DNA from: Diacronema lutheri
Lineage: Eukaryota; Haptophyta; Pavlovophyceae; Pavlovales; Pavlovaceae
DNA: 64,000 nucleotides
Direction: 5' to 3'
Assembly: GCA_019448385.1 (NCBI GenBank)
Contig: JAGTXO010000009.1
Location: forward strand, 1 to 64,000
Each line of letters starts with the position of its first letter. The first letter of the stretch is position 1. A program made the translations under genes and the position numbers. A model generated the notes under the pieces. It saw only the letters and a program-made list of their open reading frames with translations. It searched no databases and was not told the DNA's origin. This document shows, one piece after another, positions 10,903-21,283 of the stretch.

Positions 10903-11569
10903 ATGGACTATGGCGGTGCGCAGGAGCCCATCAAGGTGTTCGAGAACACCTATCAAATGGGCCCGCGCGAGGACCAGAAGTGTGCGCTCCGCGCGCGCAC
11001 GAGCGTGGCGCGGCGTCGCGCGGCGCGCCGCCGGCCGCGCAGTGCGCGGCGCGCGACATCGCGGCTGACAGTCGGGGGCGCGCCGCGCGCCGGTCGACCG
11101 CAGAGTGAGCATACCCCGCGTGCACGAGGTGATCCAGCGCGTGCTTGAGGACAAACTGGCCGTGACGCTCGAGAAGGAGGCTGGTAAGAAGGACAAGCAC
11201 GTGTGGAACTACGACCACGAGGAGGTGGGCGAGCTGGCTCGGGAGGCATGCGAGGCGATCCAGCAGGCCGTCAAGGGTGCGCGCGCGGCGCGACACCCAG
11301 CGGTGCGCCTTTCTGGCACGACAGTTCGTTCGCACGTCGCGCTGAACTGCAGCCGCCTTCGCGCGCCGTCGGCCGTGCGGCGCGCAGAGCTGGGCTACGC
11401 GCGCTACAAACTGATCGTGCAGGTGCAAATGGGGGAGAACAACGGGCAGGCGCTGCGCACAGCCTCGCGCTGCCTATGGGCGCCCGAATCGGACGTGTCA
11501 GTGTCGGGATCGTTTGTCAAGGGGCGGATGTTTGCGACTGCGACCGTCTTCTGCCTCTACCACGAGTAG
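10903..11569 (+). CDS. DYNLT2B: Tctex1-domain dynein light chain, DYNLT2B (TCTEX1D2) type
   Basis: A light chain of ciliary dynein, known in IFT (dynein-2) and inner-arm complexes. Three exons were worked out: 10903-10981, 11106-11276 and 11388-11569, giving 143 aa. The introns begin GTGCGC and end AG; the second is 111 nt and in frame. The spliced protein has ENTYQMGPRED, then RVHEVIQRVLEDKL, REACEAIQQAVKELGYARYK, and a strong C-terminal match to the family: VVQV-like LIVQVQMGENNGQ, SRCLWAPESD and a terminal FCLYHE. The acceptor of intron 1 is ambiguous by two bases; only the later AG avoids a stop codon. A short insert lies between the first two helices. Confidence 0.88.
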
Positions 11570-11905
11570 CGGATTTCCCGGAGGGTCCCGCCAGCCGATC
11601 TGAGCCATGCACTCCGCACCACGCCGCGCCAATCTGCGCCAGTCAGTCGCTGGAGTGTCGCCTGCTCGCACACGAAAAGCCATCGCCATCGCCACGGGCA
11701 ACGTCACTGCACGGCTGGCGCGCGGCCGCGCAGCCGAGTGCAGGCCCAGGCGCATGCCCCGCTGCGAGTCCTGCCCGTGCGCCATCGACCGCGCCGCTGG
11801 TCGGGCCGAGCATAATGCGGGAGTGGCTCTGCCAGCGCTGCAGGTGGCGCTTGCGCGCATCGACCGACTGCGCCGCAGCACACACACAGGGTTTGAGTTT
11901 GCCGG
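11570..11905. other. Convergent intergenic region, no gene seen
   Basis: This 336-bp stretch lies between the DYNLT2B stop and the far end of the R3H frame. Frames crossing it are Arg/Ala-rich with no recognisable domain. Near its right edge, around 11876-11935, a short CACACACAGGGT segment occurs twice. I see no RNA gene or regulatory site that I can support. Confidence 0.5.
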
Positions 11906-12003
11906 TCATGGGAGGGTCAGCACACACAGGGTGGGGAGGGGGAGGGGAGGGTCAGGTGAGGGGAGCGGCACGCGCGCGCAGCCGGGCGTGAGGCGCACGG
12001 AAA

Positions 12004-12035
<32 letters not shown>

Positions 12036-14164
12036 AGGGGGGGGGGGGGGGGGCAGGCCGCGTGGGCCGGGCGCAGCCGTTCCCATCCAAGGCGGACGGG
12101 CAGCAAAACGGCTGTGCTGCGGACGGGCAGCAAAACGGCTGTGCTGCAGACGGGCCGCTGCGCAGCTGCATCCGGCCTTGCCTCGTCAAAAGCCCTGCGG
12201 TCGCGTTGGATCGCAACAATTTGCTGAAAGAGGCGCGACTGCCGCTCGACCGTCACGCCGCCGCAGCACGCCCTGCCACACGCGCGCGCGCCGCTGGGCG
12301 CAGAATGCGAAGCCATCGCGCACGCATCGCCCTCCGGCTGCGAGGCCGCCAGAGGCTGACGCGAGCGGGGCACGGAGCCGACGCACGCTGGTGGCGGCGA
12401 TGGAGGCGGCGATGCGGTGCGAGGCCGCGCTGGATGCTCGGCGCAGTCGGCTGAGCGCGGATGCTCGGCGCAGTCGGCTGAGCGCGGATGCTCGGCGCAG
12501 TCGGCTGAGCGCGGCGGCGCGGCCGCGGCCGCGGGCGCCCGTGCCGCGTCGGGCGGCAACGCGGAATGGCCGGCGGCGCATTCGGAGGCGACGCCTGCAG
12601 GCGCGCCGCGCGCCGCGGCCGTGCGGCCGTGCGCGCACGCGCCGGCGGGCGCGCGCGCCGCCGCGGCGAATCGAGGTGGCGCTGGCGCGCGCGCCAGCGG
12701 CCGCGTCCTCGCGCTGCCCGGCGCCCGCGCGAGCAGCGGCAGGCTGGCGTTCGCGCCGCGCAGCAGCAGCGCCTTGCGCAGCTGCTGCGCGAGGCGCTCG
12801 AACTCGTACACGCAGCTGTCGCGCCGCTGGAGCCCATCGCCGAGCCCATCGCCAAGCCCATCGACGAGCTGCAGCGCCGTCCGGCCCGCGCTGTCGCGCG
12901 CGTCAACGAAGCGCACGGCCGCGCCCCCCTCCGCGCACAGCAGCCACTCGAAGAGCGCGCCCACGCGCGCGCACACCGCACGCGCGCAGCACGGCCCGCC
13001 CTTGCGCGCCGCGCACGAGCATCGCGCGGCGAGGACGGGAACGGCGCGCACGAGGGCGTGCAGCGGCGACTCGGCGTGCACGCCGCAGCTCCCACCGCCG
13101 GCACTGCCGCCGCCATTGCCGCTGCCGCCGCCACACGCCGCCCCGCCCTCGCCCACCCCGACCCTCGTGCCGCACCGCGCGCTGTCCGCTCCGTCCACCT
13201 GCGCGAACGCGGCCGCCGCATACGCGCACGCACAGCCGACAAGGCCGGGCGCATCGCCGTGCGGCTGCGACTGCCCGTCGCCGCGCGCGAGGTCCTCCGC
13301 CTGCGCGAGCTCGCCCGCGGCGAGAAGATCGCACAGGCGGAGCGCACGCGTGTGCCGCGCGACCAGCCCGTCGAGCGCGGCGCGCAGCGGCGAGTCGGCA
13401 TCGCCGCGCGGCTTGGCGGCGAGGAGGTGCGCCACCTCGTTCTGCGAAAGGTGCCACCAGCAACGTTCGGGCTCGAGCTGCGCCCATCGCCACACGACCC
13501 GTGCCCACGCCGCCTCGCGTCCGTCGCCGTCAGGCGCACACGCGCCGGTTCGGGGCTGCCGCTCGGCTGGCTGCCGCGTGACGGTCACGGCACGATCCCT
13601 GCCCACGCCCACGCTGACCGAGCCGAGCTGCGCGCGCTCGGCCGCCTCGTGCACCAGCGCGCGCTGCGGCCGCGAGAGCGAGCTCGCAAACGCTACGCTC
13701 GCGCACGCGCGTGCCGGCGTCGCCGCGAGCCAGCCGCAGAGGAGCTGGTCGACGTGCGCGTCGGACCAGCGCATCACGAGCCGCGCCTCCCCGTCCGCGC
13801 GCAGCGCCGCTGCCGCCCGAGCCGCGGCCGAGTCAACCAACGGCTCGGCGTCGGCGTCGGCGGCGCCACCAGCCTGCGCGGGCAGCACGAACGGCAGCGC
13901 GCAGAGCGACGCGGCAAACGACGCGGGCAGCGCCCCGCGCTGCGCGCGCACGAGCACCTCGGGCTCACGCGCGTCCTCCACTGGCCCAAACAGCTCGAGC
14001 GCCGGCAGCTCCATCTCGCGCACCGCACCGTGCGCCCCGCCGGCGGGCCCGCTCGCGTCGTCGCACGCGCGGCTGCGGCCGCGTCGGCTCGCGAGCGCGG
14101 CGGGCGAGCGCTCAGCGGCAAGCGCACCTGCACCACGCTTGTGCGGCGGTACGTACAGTGCCAT
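11906..14164 (-). CDS. R3H-domain protein with degenerate ankyrin segment
   Basis: The frame is 752 residues from ATG 14164, starting MALYVPPHKRG, an N-terminal motif seen in many algal and fungal RNA-associated proteins. An R3H domain lies at about residues 160-200 (LSRPQRALVHEAAERAQL, then a VGRDRAVTV strand), suggesting single-stranded nucleic-acid binding. A segment at about 395-430 resembles an ankyrin repeat (VDARDSAGRTALQLVDG). The C-terminal third is low complexity: RSADCAEHP occurs three times in tandem and a PVRSTAVLL segment twice. It then reads through a G31/G17 homopolymer as poly-Pro. The last about 60 residues are therefore doubtful, and the true stop or a terminal intron may lie elsewhere. 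Its function beyond RNA binding is unknown. Confidence 0.65.
12004..12053. repeat. G31-AA-G17 homopolymer tract
   Basis: Two G runs (12004-12034 and 12037-12053), separated by AA, lie in the 3' part of the R3H frame. On the coding strand this would give poly-Pro. Run length in the assembly is probably not exact. Confidence 0.85.
12437..12513 (-). repeat. 27-bp tandem repeat, three copies, within R3H gene
   Basis: The unit GGATGCTCGGCGCAGTCGGCTGAGCGC-like sequence (27 bp) is repeated three times nearly exactly. On the coding strand it encodes SADCAEHPR three times. The period is a multiple of three, so the frame is kept. A shorter in-frame repeat (about 30 bp, two copies) follows downstream at about 12100-12150. 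Confidence 0.8.
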
Positions 14165-14520
14165 CAGGCCGGCCACCCTCGCGCAGCGCTGCGCGCAGGT
14201 GCCATCAGGCCGGCCACCGTGTCCGCCACCAATCCTGCGCGAAGTGCAAACAGCTGCATGACCTGGCGAGACGCCAGTTGGGCGGGTCGCGGAGTCGGGA
14301 GTCGACCGACGTCTGCAGCCTGCGTACAGTTGGGCGAGTCGCGGAGTCGGGAGTCGACCGACGTCTGCAGCCTGCGCACGACCCGACCGGTCGACATTTT
14401 TCGCGCGTGTGCGTGCTCCGCCCGTGGGTCCACCATTGATGTCATCGTCCGTTGCTTCCGCTCCGCAGCCTGCTGCTGCGCTCTTGAGTTTGGACACCCT
14501 TTTGTTGCATCACCCGCGGC
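14165..14520. promoter_or_regulatory. Upstream region of the R3H gene with 52-bp tandem duplication
   Basis: A 356-bp gap lies between the R3H start and the makorin stop. It holds two near-identical 52-bp units (14276-14327 and 14328-14379; two mismatches seen), each with GGAGTCGGGAGTCGACCGAC and CTGCAGCCTGCG. It also holds a duplicated segment, GTGCCATCAGGCCGGCCACC, at about 14157 and 14202, which overlaps the start codon. The latter makes a second ATG-containing copy upstream of the annotated start. Whether the repeats are promoter elements is not known. Confidence 0.6.
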
Positions 14521-15642
14521 TCAATCTGCGTCGACGTACTCCTCGCCGCGCGCCGGCTCGCCGTCGGCGTCGCGCTGTGCGCTTGCGGGCGGCGGGCGCG
14601 GCCCGGGCGCGCCCAACTCATGCGGCGCGCTCGGCTCGAGGGCGCGATCGGGCGGAAGCGGCTCCAACTGCGGTTCGCCGCCGCGCGAGCCCGCCACCGG
14701 CACGGCAGACCGCCGATCGACCGTTGGCAGCGAGCTGAGGAGCGCGGCGCTCGCGTCCGCCGTCGCCCACACGCCGTGCGCCGGCGCATCGTCAGCGTCG
14801 ACATAGGCGGCGACACCGCCGGCGGCGCCCGAGAAGAAGTCGGAGAGCGTGAGCGAATCGAGCCGTGCGGCCGCCACGTCTCCGCGCGCGCCGGCCGCGC
14901 CGGCTGCCTCGCGCGCGCATCCGTACGCAACGCGCGGCGCAGCGGGTTGCGCGAGCCTGCCGTCGGGCATGCGGTGCGTATAGAAGCACGAGCTGCCAAA
15001 AGGGCACGTGCCTCGGCCGCCGTCAAAATGCTTGCACGGCCGCGCCGCGAGCGTCGCCAAATACGCCGCGCGCACCTCCTCTTTGCGCGCGCCAGCGGTG
15101 ACGAAGACGCGGCTCGGCACGACGTACGGCGACACGACGCGGCAGATGGGGCAGCCGCGCGCGGCGGAGGAGGCGACGGTCTCCGATGAGCGCCATTCGC
15201 GGATGCAGGGCAAGCACACGCAGTGCTCGCAGTTCGGCAGCAGGCCGAACAGGCGGCCAGTGGCGAGCACACGCTCGAGGCACACGACGCATGCCGCCGA
15301 CGCCGATGCTGCGGCCTCCGAGGGCGACGCGGCGGTGGCGTCGGCGCGAGCAGGCCCGCTTGCGCGCGGCGCAACGGCGACGCCGTCCAGCGGCTTAGGC
15401 ACGAGCGCCGGCCGCGCCGCCGCCGCCGCCGCCACCGGCGCGCGCGCCGCGCGCGTCGCGTCCGGCGGGCCGTGGCGGAACGGGCAGTCGCCGTTGGCGC
15501 AGCGGCCCTCCGCGAAGAACTTGCACGGCGTGGCGAAGCGCTGGCGCTCGCCCGCGCGCACCAGCTCGTGGCTGAACCGGCAGTTCACCCCTTGCGTGCA
15601 CCGGCCGACCTGGAAAAAGCGGCACGGCTGCGCTTTCTCCAT
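14521..15642 (-). CDS. MKRN: Makorin-type RING E3 ubiquitin ligase
   Basis: A 373-residue protein with the makorin order of zinc fingers. CCCH finger 1 is CRFFQVGRCTQGVNCRFSH (about residues 7-25) and CCCH finger 2 is CKFFAEGRCANGDCPFRH (about 40-57). A C3HC4 RING runs from CVVCLERV to CPICR (about 115-165), and the C-terminal CCCH is CKHFDGGRGTCPFGSSCFYTH-like (about 202-223). The Makorin-specific Cys/His linker between fingers is not evident. Makorins are RNA-binding ubiquitin ligases acting in translation control and RNA quality control. ATG 15642 is used; a frame extending 7 codons further opens with GTG. The start is 132 bp from the divergent LamG gene. Confidence 0.92.
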   Translation of the reverse strand: MEKAQPCRFFQVGRCTQGVNCRFSHELVRAGERQRFATPCKFFAEGRCANGDCPFRHGPPDATRAARAPVAAAAAARPALVPKPLDGVAVAPRASGPARADATAASPSEAAASASAACVVCLERVLATGRLFGLLPNCEHCVCLPCIREWRSSETVASSAARGCPICRVVSPYVVPSRVFVTAGARKEEVRAAYLATLAARPCKHFDGGRGTCPFGSSCFYTHRMPDGRLAQPAAPRVAYGCAREAAGAAGARGDVAAARLDSLTLSDFFSGAAGGVAAYVDADDAPAHGVWATADASAALLSSLPTVDRRSAVPVAGSRGGEPQLEPLPPDRALEPSAPHELGAPGPRPPPASAQRDADGEPARGEEYVDAD

Positions 15643-15774
15643 CGACGGCCCGCCCCAGCGCACGGCTGGCCCATCGATGGCGCGACCCGGGCTCGACGGC
15701 TTCCGGACTTTTGGGTGCCGTTACGTTCGGTGCCACAGGTGGCGTTGGGTGCCCTGCTCGTCGGGGCGGCGCAC

Positions 15775-18700
15775 ATGGTGCGGCCGGCGCTCGCGCTGCT
15801 GCTCGCCGGCTGGTGCGCGGTCGCGCGCGCCGATCCAGACGTGTACTACGCGCTCGACAGCTCGCTTGCCGAGGCAGCCAACCCCGCGCTGAGCGCAAGC
15901 GGCCCGAGCGCGTTTGCTGCCGGCCAGGTAGGCACAGCCGCGACCCTCGACGCGTCGACCGCACTCTTGGTGCCCAACGCGGCGATCTCGGCGATCGAGG
16001 GACAGGCCGCGCGCACGATCGCCTTTTGGATCAACGCGGTGCCGCCCGCCGCGGCCGACAGCGTGACCCAGCTGCTCGTGTACGGCGGCGCTACTGGCTA
16101 TTTTCAGCTCGGGCTCTACAACGCCGACACGTCCGAGGGTACGCCCGTCTTCTCGACGAGCACGACGAGCAACGAGCAGCCCACCTTGGGCATCAACGTG
16201 CCATACGGCTCGTGGTATCAGCTCGTCGCCACCTCCACCGGCTCGTCCACGTCGTTCTACGTCAACGTGCCGGGGGTCGGCGTGCAGCTCGCGCTCGTGT
16301 CGGCATTGCCCGTCGACACGGCGGCGGGCAGCGCGCTCACGATCGGCGGGGACTACACACCGGGCTCGCCGCGTAGCCAGCTCGAGGGTGCGCGCGCGCG
16401 CGCGAGCGCGCTCGCCCGCCCGCCATTCCGCGCGACGGCCGCTGACCGCCGCGCTCGCGCGCTCGCCGCTCGCCGCGCGCGCCGCACGCTCAGAGCTGAT
16501 CGACGGCGGGACGTTTGCAAACGCGCCGCTGAGCGCAAGCGTGGACGAGGTGGGCATCTGGTACCGCGCGCTCGCCCGCTACGAGGTCGATGCCATCTTC
16601 TCGTACGGCGATGACGGCCTGTCGCTCGCGCGCGCGCTGCCGTCGGCGCCGCCGTCGCCGCCGCCGCCGCAGCCGCCGAGCCCGCCGCCGAGCCCGCCGC
16701 CGAAGCCTCCGCCGCCCAGCCCGCCGCCCAGCCCGCCGCCCAGCCCGCCACCGCCCTCGCCGCCCAAGCCGCCGCCCTCGCCGCCGCCTAGCCCGCCGCC
16801 GCCCTCGCCGCCGCCCAGCCCGCCGCCCCCTCCGCCCCCGGCGTCGATCCTGCGGCATTACACCTTTGACGGCCGGCTGAGCGACGAGCAGGACGCCGTC
16901 TCGAACGCGACGGAGCTGCAGGCGTTCCACGCGACCAGCGGCGCATCGCGCGTCGCCACGTACGACGCCACCTCCGCCTGCGCAATTGGGCGGTGCGTCG
17001 CCCTCGACGGCGCGACCGCGCTGATCGACGGCGCGCCGCCCACGCTCGGCGCCACCTCGCGCTCGGTGAGCCTATGGTTCAAGCAGGACGCGACGAACGC
17101 GAACCCGGTCGGGCTGTTCGCGTACGGCACGGAGAGCGGCACGGGCCGCCTTTTCGAGTTGTACCTCTACCTCGGGCTCCTCTGCGTGCGCACCGTACCC
17201 ACCTCGCTCTGCGCGCCGAGCGGCAGCGCCTACACGCTCGGCGCGTGGACGCACGCGAGCGCGAGCTACCGCAGCAGCACGCGGCTGCTCTCGCTGTACC
17301 AGAATGGCAGCCTCGTCGCCTCTGAGACGCTCACGAACCCGCTCGACACGCGCGCCACCGACGGCGCCGTGCGAGTGGGCGCGGGCCTGTCGGCGCTCTC
17401 CGCGCCGCTCGATGGCGCGATCGACGATCTCGCTCTGTGGGACGGCGTGCTCTCCGACGAGGAGATTGCGGCGCTCGTCACGGACCGCGCGAGCGCGCTC
17501 AACGCGGCGGGCAACGCGCTCTCGCCGCCGCCGCCCCGCTCGCCGCCCAGCCCGCCGCCCAGCCCGCCGCCCAGCCCGCCGCCCAGCCCGCCGCCGCCCA
17601 GCCCGCCGCCCAGCCCGCCGCCGCCCACCCCGCCGCCTACCCCACCGCCCACCCCGCCGCCGAGCCCGCCGCCGAGCCCGCCGCCGCCGCCCAGCCCGCC
17701 GCCGCTCGCGCTCGAGGCGGTCAACGCGTTCCGCTTTGACGGTGCGGCTGTCGACGCGGTGACGGGCGCAAACCTCACCTACTCGGGCAGCGTCACGGTC
17801 GTCGCGCTCCGCGCGGCCACGTGGGCGGCGCTCGCGGACGTGAGTGGCAGCACGCCGCTGTGCGGCGGCAGCTGCTCGTTCGGCGCCGCGCTCTTGACCG
17901 GCAGCAACAACGAGTTTGTCACGTCGGACGCGTCGCCCACGCTCCGCTCGACGGCGTCGCGCTCGCTCTCGCTCTGGTTCAAGCAGGGCACCTCCATCTC
18001 TGTCGGGCACAACGATTCGAGCCTCGTCTCGTACGGCGGCGTCGCGTCGGACAAGCAGAACGGCGCGCGCTTCGAGATTGTGCTCTTCGGCGGGCGCGTG
18101 TACGGCTCGTTTGGGCCGACGTGCAACCTTGCGGGCGACACGTACACGGTGGGCAAGTGGACGCACGTCCTCTTCACCTACGATTCGCAGCTGAACGTTG
18201 CGACCGTCTATGTCGATGGCGGCGCGGGCGCGAGCGGGACGCCCGCGTGCACCGTCGCCACGCAGAACACGCCGCTGGTCGTCGGCGAGTCGCGCGGGGC
18301 GCTCGACTTTTACGCCGGCTACATTGCGCACGTGAGCGCACGCGCGCCGCGCAGCGCAAAGCGCGCCGTCGCTTGCGCGCCCTCGTCGCTGTAACCGCTC
18401 CCCTTTCGTCGCCCTGCTCCCCTCGCCCGCCGCTCCCGCCCGTCGCCCCCGACAGGTCGGCCTCTTCTCGAGCGTGATCACGGCAGAGCAGCTGCCAGCG
18501 CTCATCGACCTGGTCGACCCCCTCGCCTTCTCCGGCCACGTGAGCGGTCTCTACCCGCCGCCGCCGCCGCCGCCCAGCCCGCCGACGCCGCCGCCGCTCC
18601 CGCCGCGTCCGCCGCCCGCCGCGCCCCCGCCGCCGGTCGGCATTGGCGGCGGCAAGCCGTGCGTGCCGCCCGCCAACGGCGCCGAGGTGCGCCGCTCCGC

Positions 18701-18954
18701 GCGCGGCGCGCCGGCCGCCACGCTCGCTCCTTCGCACGCGCCGTGAGCGCGCCACCGGCGTTTGGCCTGACAGCGCCGCCGCCGCCGCCGTGTGCGCCGC
18801 CGCGCAGGAGCCGTGCGAGCCGCCGTTCACATGCTCGTGCTACACGGCGGGCAACCTTCCGCAGGGCTTTGCGCGCAAAGCGCGCAAGCGCGAAGCGCGG
18901 CGCGTGCTCCTTTTCGGCGCAGTGCCGCCCTCTGAGACATGCATCTGCAGCTGA
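15775..18954 (+). CDS. Secreted protein with three LamG-like domains joined by Ser-Pro-rich linkers
   Basis: A predicted 942-residue extracellular protein. The signal peptide is about residues 1-20 (MVRPALALLLAGWCAVARAD). Three concanavalin-A-like LamG (Laminin_G_3) modules begin YYALDSS, RHYTFDG and NAFRFDG; the second and third share SVSLWFKQ / SLSLWFKQ and WTHxxxxY. They are separated by pherophorin-like SPPP linkers (16640-16840, 17520-17705, 18550-18640). It ends in a Cys-containing tail. Exons: 15775-16387, 16494-18331, 18456-18686, 18808-18954, all with GT-AG borders (GTGCGC or GTGAGC donors, CAG acceptors) that keep frame. The SPPP runs are typical hydroxyproline O-glycosylation sites in algae. 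It probably serves in the cell covering or in carbohydrate adhesion. The last exon is the least certain. Confidence 0.8.
16642..16840 (+). repeat. SPPP-encoding low-complexity linker 1
   Basis: CCGCCGCCCAGC-type repeats encode SPPP/KPPP runs between the first and second LamG modules. Equivalent blocks lie at 17521-17705 and 18553-18640. On the opposite strand they give spurious Arg/Gly frames. Confidence 0.85.
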
Positions 18955-19178
18955 GGCGGGTGCGTGCGGAGGGCGGCGACGGAGCGGGCGGCAGCGCGCC
19001 ATCCGGCCTGAGTGTCGTGGACCCGGTCCGGCCTGGCTGGCAGAGTGCGGGCGCCTCAGTTTCTTCTTATAGCCGCCATCGTATCTTTGATCCGTAGGGG
19101 GAGAGAAGACTTAGTGGGGAAGGGAAGCTCGTGCTCGTGCTTCGCTGCGCGACCAGCCCAGTGCAACCGCCTCCGGTG

Positions 19179-20004
19179 ATGGCCGGCTTCTTCGAGGTGT
19201 CCGTCTCGCGCGAGGACATCAAGTTCCACTGCGCGCATTTTGTTGCGTACAAGGGCTTCCGGGAGCGACTGCACGGGCACAATTACACGCTCAGGTTTGG
19301 ACCTGCCGCGCTCGTGCAGGCCGACCGCCCCGCCTGAAAGCTCGCCAACCCTGTCCGAACCCACGCCGCCTCGTCCCGCGCGCGCGCGCCCTCCTCGTGC
19401 GCCGCACGCGGGCGGGCGCAGCGTGTCGATGCGGGCGCGCGCCGCCGTCGGCTCAGATTGGGGCGGCGTCTCGGCCGACGGCTACGTGGTCGACTTTGGC
19501 GATATCAAGACGTTGGCGCGCAAGTTGTGCAAGGAGCTCAACGAGCACCTGATCTGCCCGACGCGCTCCGACGTCCTGCTCGTGCGCACGGTGCAGCTCG
19601 GCGGCGGTGGTGGCGTCGATGGCGCAGTGGCAGTTGGCGCGTCCGCCGAAAAGGAGGGCGCTAGCGGGGCTCCACTCGAACAGGTGTGCATCGAGTGTGA
19701 GGATGGCGCCTCCTTCTCGATTCCGCGCTCCGACGTCGCGCTGCTCCCCATCGTGCACTCGACGGCCGAGGAGCTCGCGCACTACCTGTGGGTGCGGCTC
19801 GTGCGCGAGTACGGGCTACGCGCGCTGCGCGCCCGCCGCATCGTCGCCATGTCTGTCACCGTCTCGGAGGCGCCCTACCAGCGCGCAACGTTCACGTGTG
19901 AGCTGCCGGAGGACGAGGCGGCGCTCGACCGGATGGCGTGCGGTCCGTGCCCGCAGACGCTGCCCGTCTGGGGCTGCTCCGAGCGGACTGTCGAGCACGA
20001 GTAG
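19179..20004 (+). CDS. 6-pyruvoyl-tetrahydropterin synthase family protein, PTPS-III-like
   Basis: Two exons, 19179-19294 and 19422-20004 (232 aa); the 127-nt intron runs from GTTTGG to CGCAG. Splicing yields the family core: FHCAHFVAYKGF, ERLHGHNYTLSV (zinc histidines), GYVVDFGDIK, VHSTAEELAHYLW and SEAPYQRATF (catalytic Glu region). The residue position that is Cys in true PTPS enzymes is not Cys, and a Glu lies three before HGH (ERLHGH), the ExxHGH pattern described for PTPS-III. PTPS-III enzymes can make 6-hydroxymethyl-dihydropterin for folate synthesis in apicomplexans and some algae. A Gly-rich insert (about residues 90-120) interrupts the middle. A role in folate or pterin synthesis is inferred. 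Confidence 0.85.
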
Positions 20005-20033
20005 CGGCAAACGCAAAGGCGGCGGGGGGGGAA

Positions 20034-20075
<42 letters not shown>

Positions 20076-20374
20076 CGGGGAGTCCCGTCTGCGATTGCAG
20101 CCACATTGCCATTATTGCCGGTCAATTTTGGGCTCTCCGACGGCAACTCTTTGGAGCTCGCCCGGCACGTCATCGAGATCGAGGGGAAAGGGGCCAGGTG
20201 GAAACACTGGTTGCGCGCGGTGCCCTCGGGGCAGACGCGTCGGCCAGCTCCGGGCGCTGCGCCGGCTCGGCGTCACAAACATCCTCTGCCGACGCGCCCG
20301 CTGCGCAGCGCCGCCACGGCCGCCTGCGCCCTGCGCCTCGCTCGCCGGAGGCGAGCGAGCGTCGGCGGGAAGAA
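20005..20374. other. Intergenic region with a G42 homopolymer
   Basis: This 370-bp gap between PTPS and the methyltransferase has G runs from 20024, including 42 consecutive G at 20034-20075. Beyond that lies ordinary GC-rich sequence that presumably includes the promoter or 5' UTR of the downstream gene. No gene is supported. Confidence 0.6.
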
Positions 20375-21283
20375 ATGGCCTCTTTTGCGGAGCGCTTTCG
20401 CGAGCCGTACGCGTTCCGCGCGGCGGGCGTGGCGCTCGAGCTGGAGCAGGAGCCGGGCGCCTCGCTCGCGCGCGCCTCGCTCGACACGGGCTGCACCGTC
20501 TGGCCATCCGCTGTCGCGCTCGCGCGCGCAGCGCTCGAGCCGGCCGAGTCATGCGCGGCCGCGACGGCCGTGCGCGGCGCGCGCGTGGTCGAGCTCGGCG
20601 CGGGCACGGGCCTCGCCGGGCTGGCATGCGCGGCGGCGGGCGCCGAGGCGGTGATCATGACCGACCTGCCCGCGCGGCTTCCGCTCCTCGCGCGCAACGC
20701 GGCGCGCAACGGCTGGGTGCGCACCATTGGCGGGTGCGCGCAGCTTGGCGTCGAGCCGCTCGACTGGGCGGACGCGGAAGGCGCGCTCGCGGAGAGCGCC
20801 GCGCTGCGCGGCGCGGACGCCACGTTGCTCATCGGCGCCGACCTCGTGCACGACGCTGATCAATGCGCACCGCTCGCGCGCTGCGTTGCGGCGCTGCTGC
20901 GCGCCTGGCCGCGGTGCGAACGCGTGCTCTGGGCGCAGCAGCCACACTGCGCCCTCGCCGCGGCCGAGCTGCGCGGCCGCCTCGAGCGCGAGGCCGGCCT
21001 CTCCTTTGAGCTGCTGCGCGAGTTTGAGGGCGGCGGCCGCCTGCTCCTCGGCCGCGTTGCGGCCGCCGCTGGCGCTGCGGCGCCTGCCGCCGCGGGCGGC
21101 GCGCCTCGCGCAGCGAAACGGGCGCGTGCCGAGGCGCCCGCCGAGACGAGCGGCGCGCGCGCGCGCGACGGTGGCGCAGGCGGGCTGCCGTCGAGCGTAG
21201 GACGCGCAGCGGGGCGCGCCGAGGGCGCGGTGCTCGCGCGGTGCAGCGGCGACGACGGGAGCAGCAGCAGCCGCACGGTTTGA
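20375..21283 (+). CDS. METTL21/METTL23-like protein methyltransferase (Methyltransf_16)
   Basis: A 302-residue class I SAM-dependent methyltransferase of the protein-lysine/arginine group. The SAM motif I is VVELGAGTGLAGLACAAAG (about residues 70-88), followed by VIMTDLPARLPLLARNAARN (motif II with acidic ribose-binding Asp). LLIGADLVHDADQCAPL corresponds to the D/E-xx-Y/H region after strand 4. An N-terminal segment with GCTVWPSAVALARA matches the family's TGxxxWPAA motif, with Cys for Gly. The last about 60 residues are low complexity (Ala/Gly/Ser-rich) and may reflect a missed terminal intron. The target protein cannot be told from sequence. Confidence 0.8.
   Translation: MASFAERFREPYAFRAAGVALELEQEPGASLARASLDTGCTVWPSAVALARAALEPAESCAAATAVRGARVVELGAGTGLAGLACAAAGAEAVIMTDLPARLPLLARNAARNGWVRTIGGCAQLGVEPLDWADAEGALAESAALRGADATLLIGADLVHDADQCAPLARCVAALLRAWPRCERVLWAQQPHCALAAAELRGRLEREAGLSFELLREFEGGGRLLLGRVAAAAGAAAPAAAGGAPRAAKRARAEAPAETSGARARDGGAGGLPSSVGRAAGRAEGAVLARCSGDDGSSSSRTV

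Noticed and set aside
11607-12227. 206-residue plus-strand ORF after DYNLT2B
   Set aside because: Low complexity, runs through the G homopolymer and is antisense to the R3H frame.
14165-14497. N-terminal extension of the R3H protein to 14497
   Set aside because: It translates the 52-bp tandem repeat, and the MALYVPPHKRG start at 14164 is a much better N-terminus.
12178-14806. Three long plus-strand ORFs (467, 614 and 746 residues) opposite the R3H gene
   Set aside because: They overlap each other and the R3H domain coding strand and consist of Arg/Ala/Pro-rich sequence; only the minus strand shows the R3H motif.
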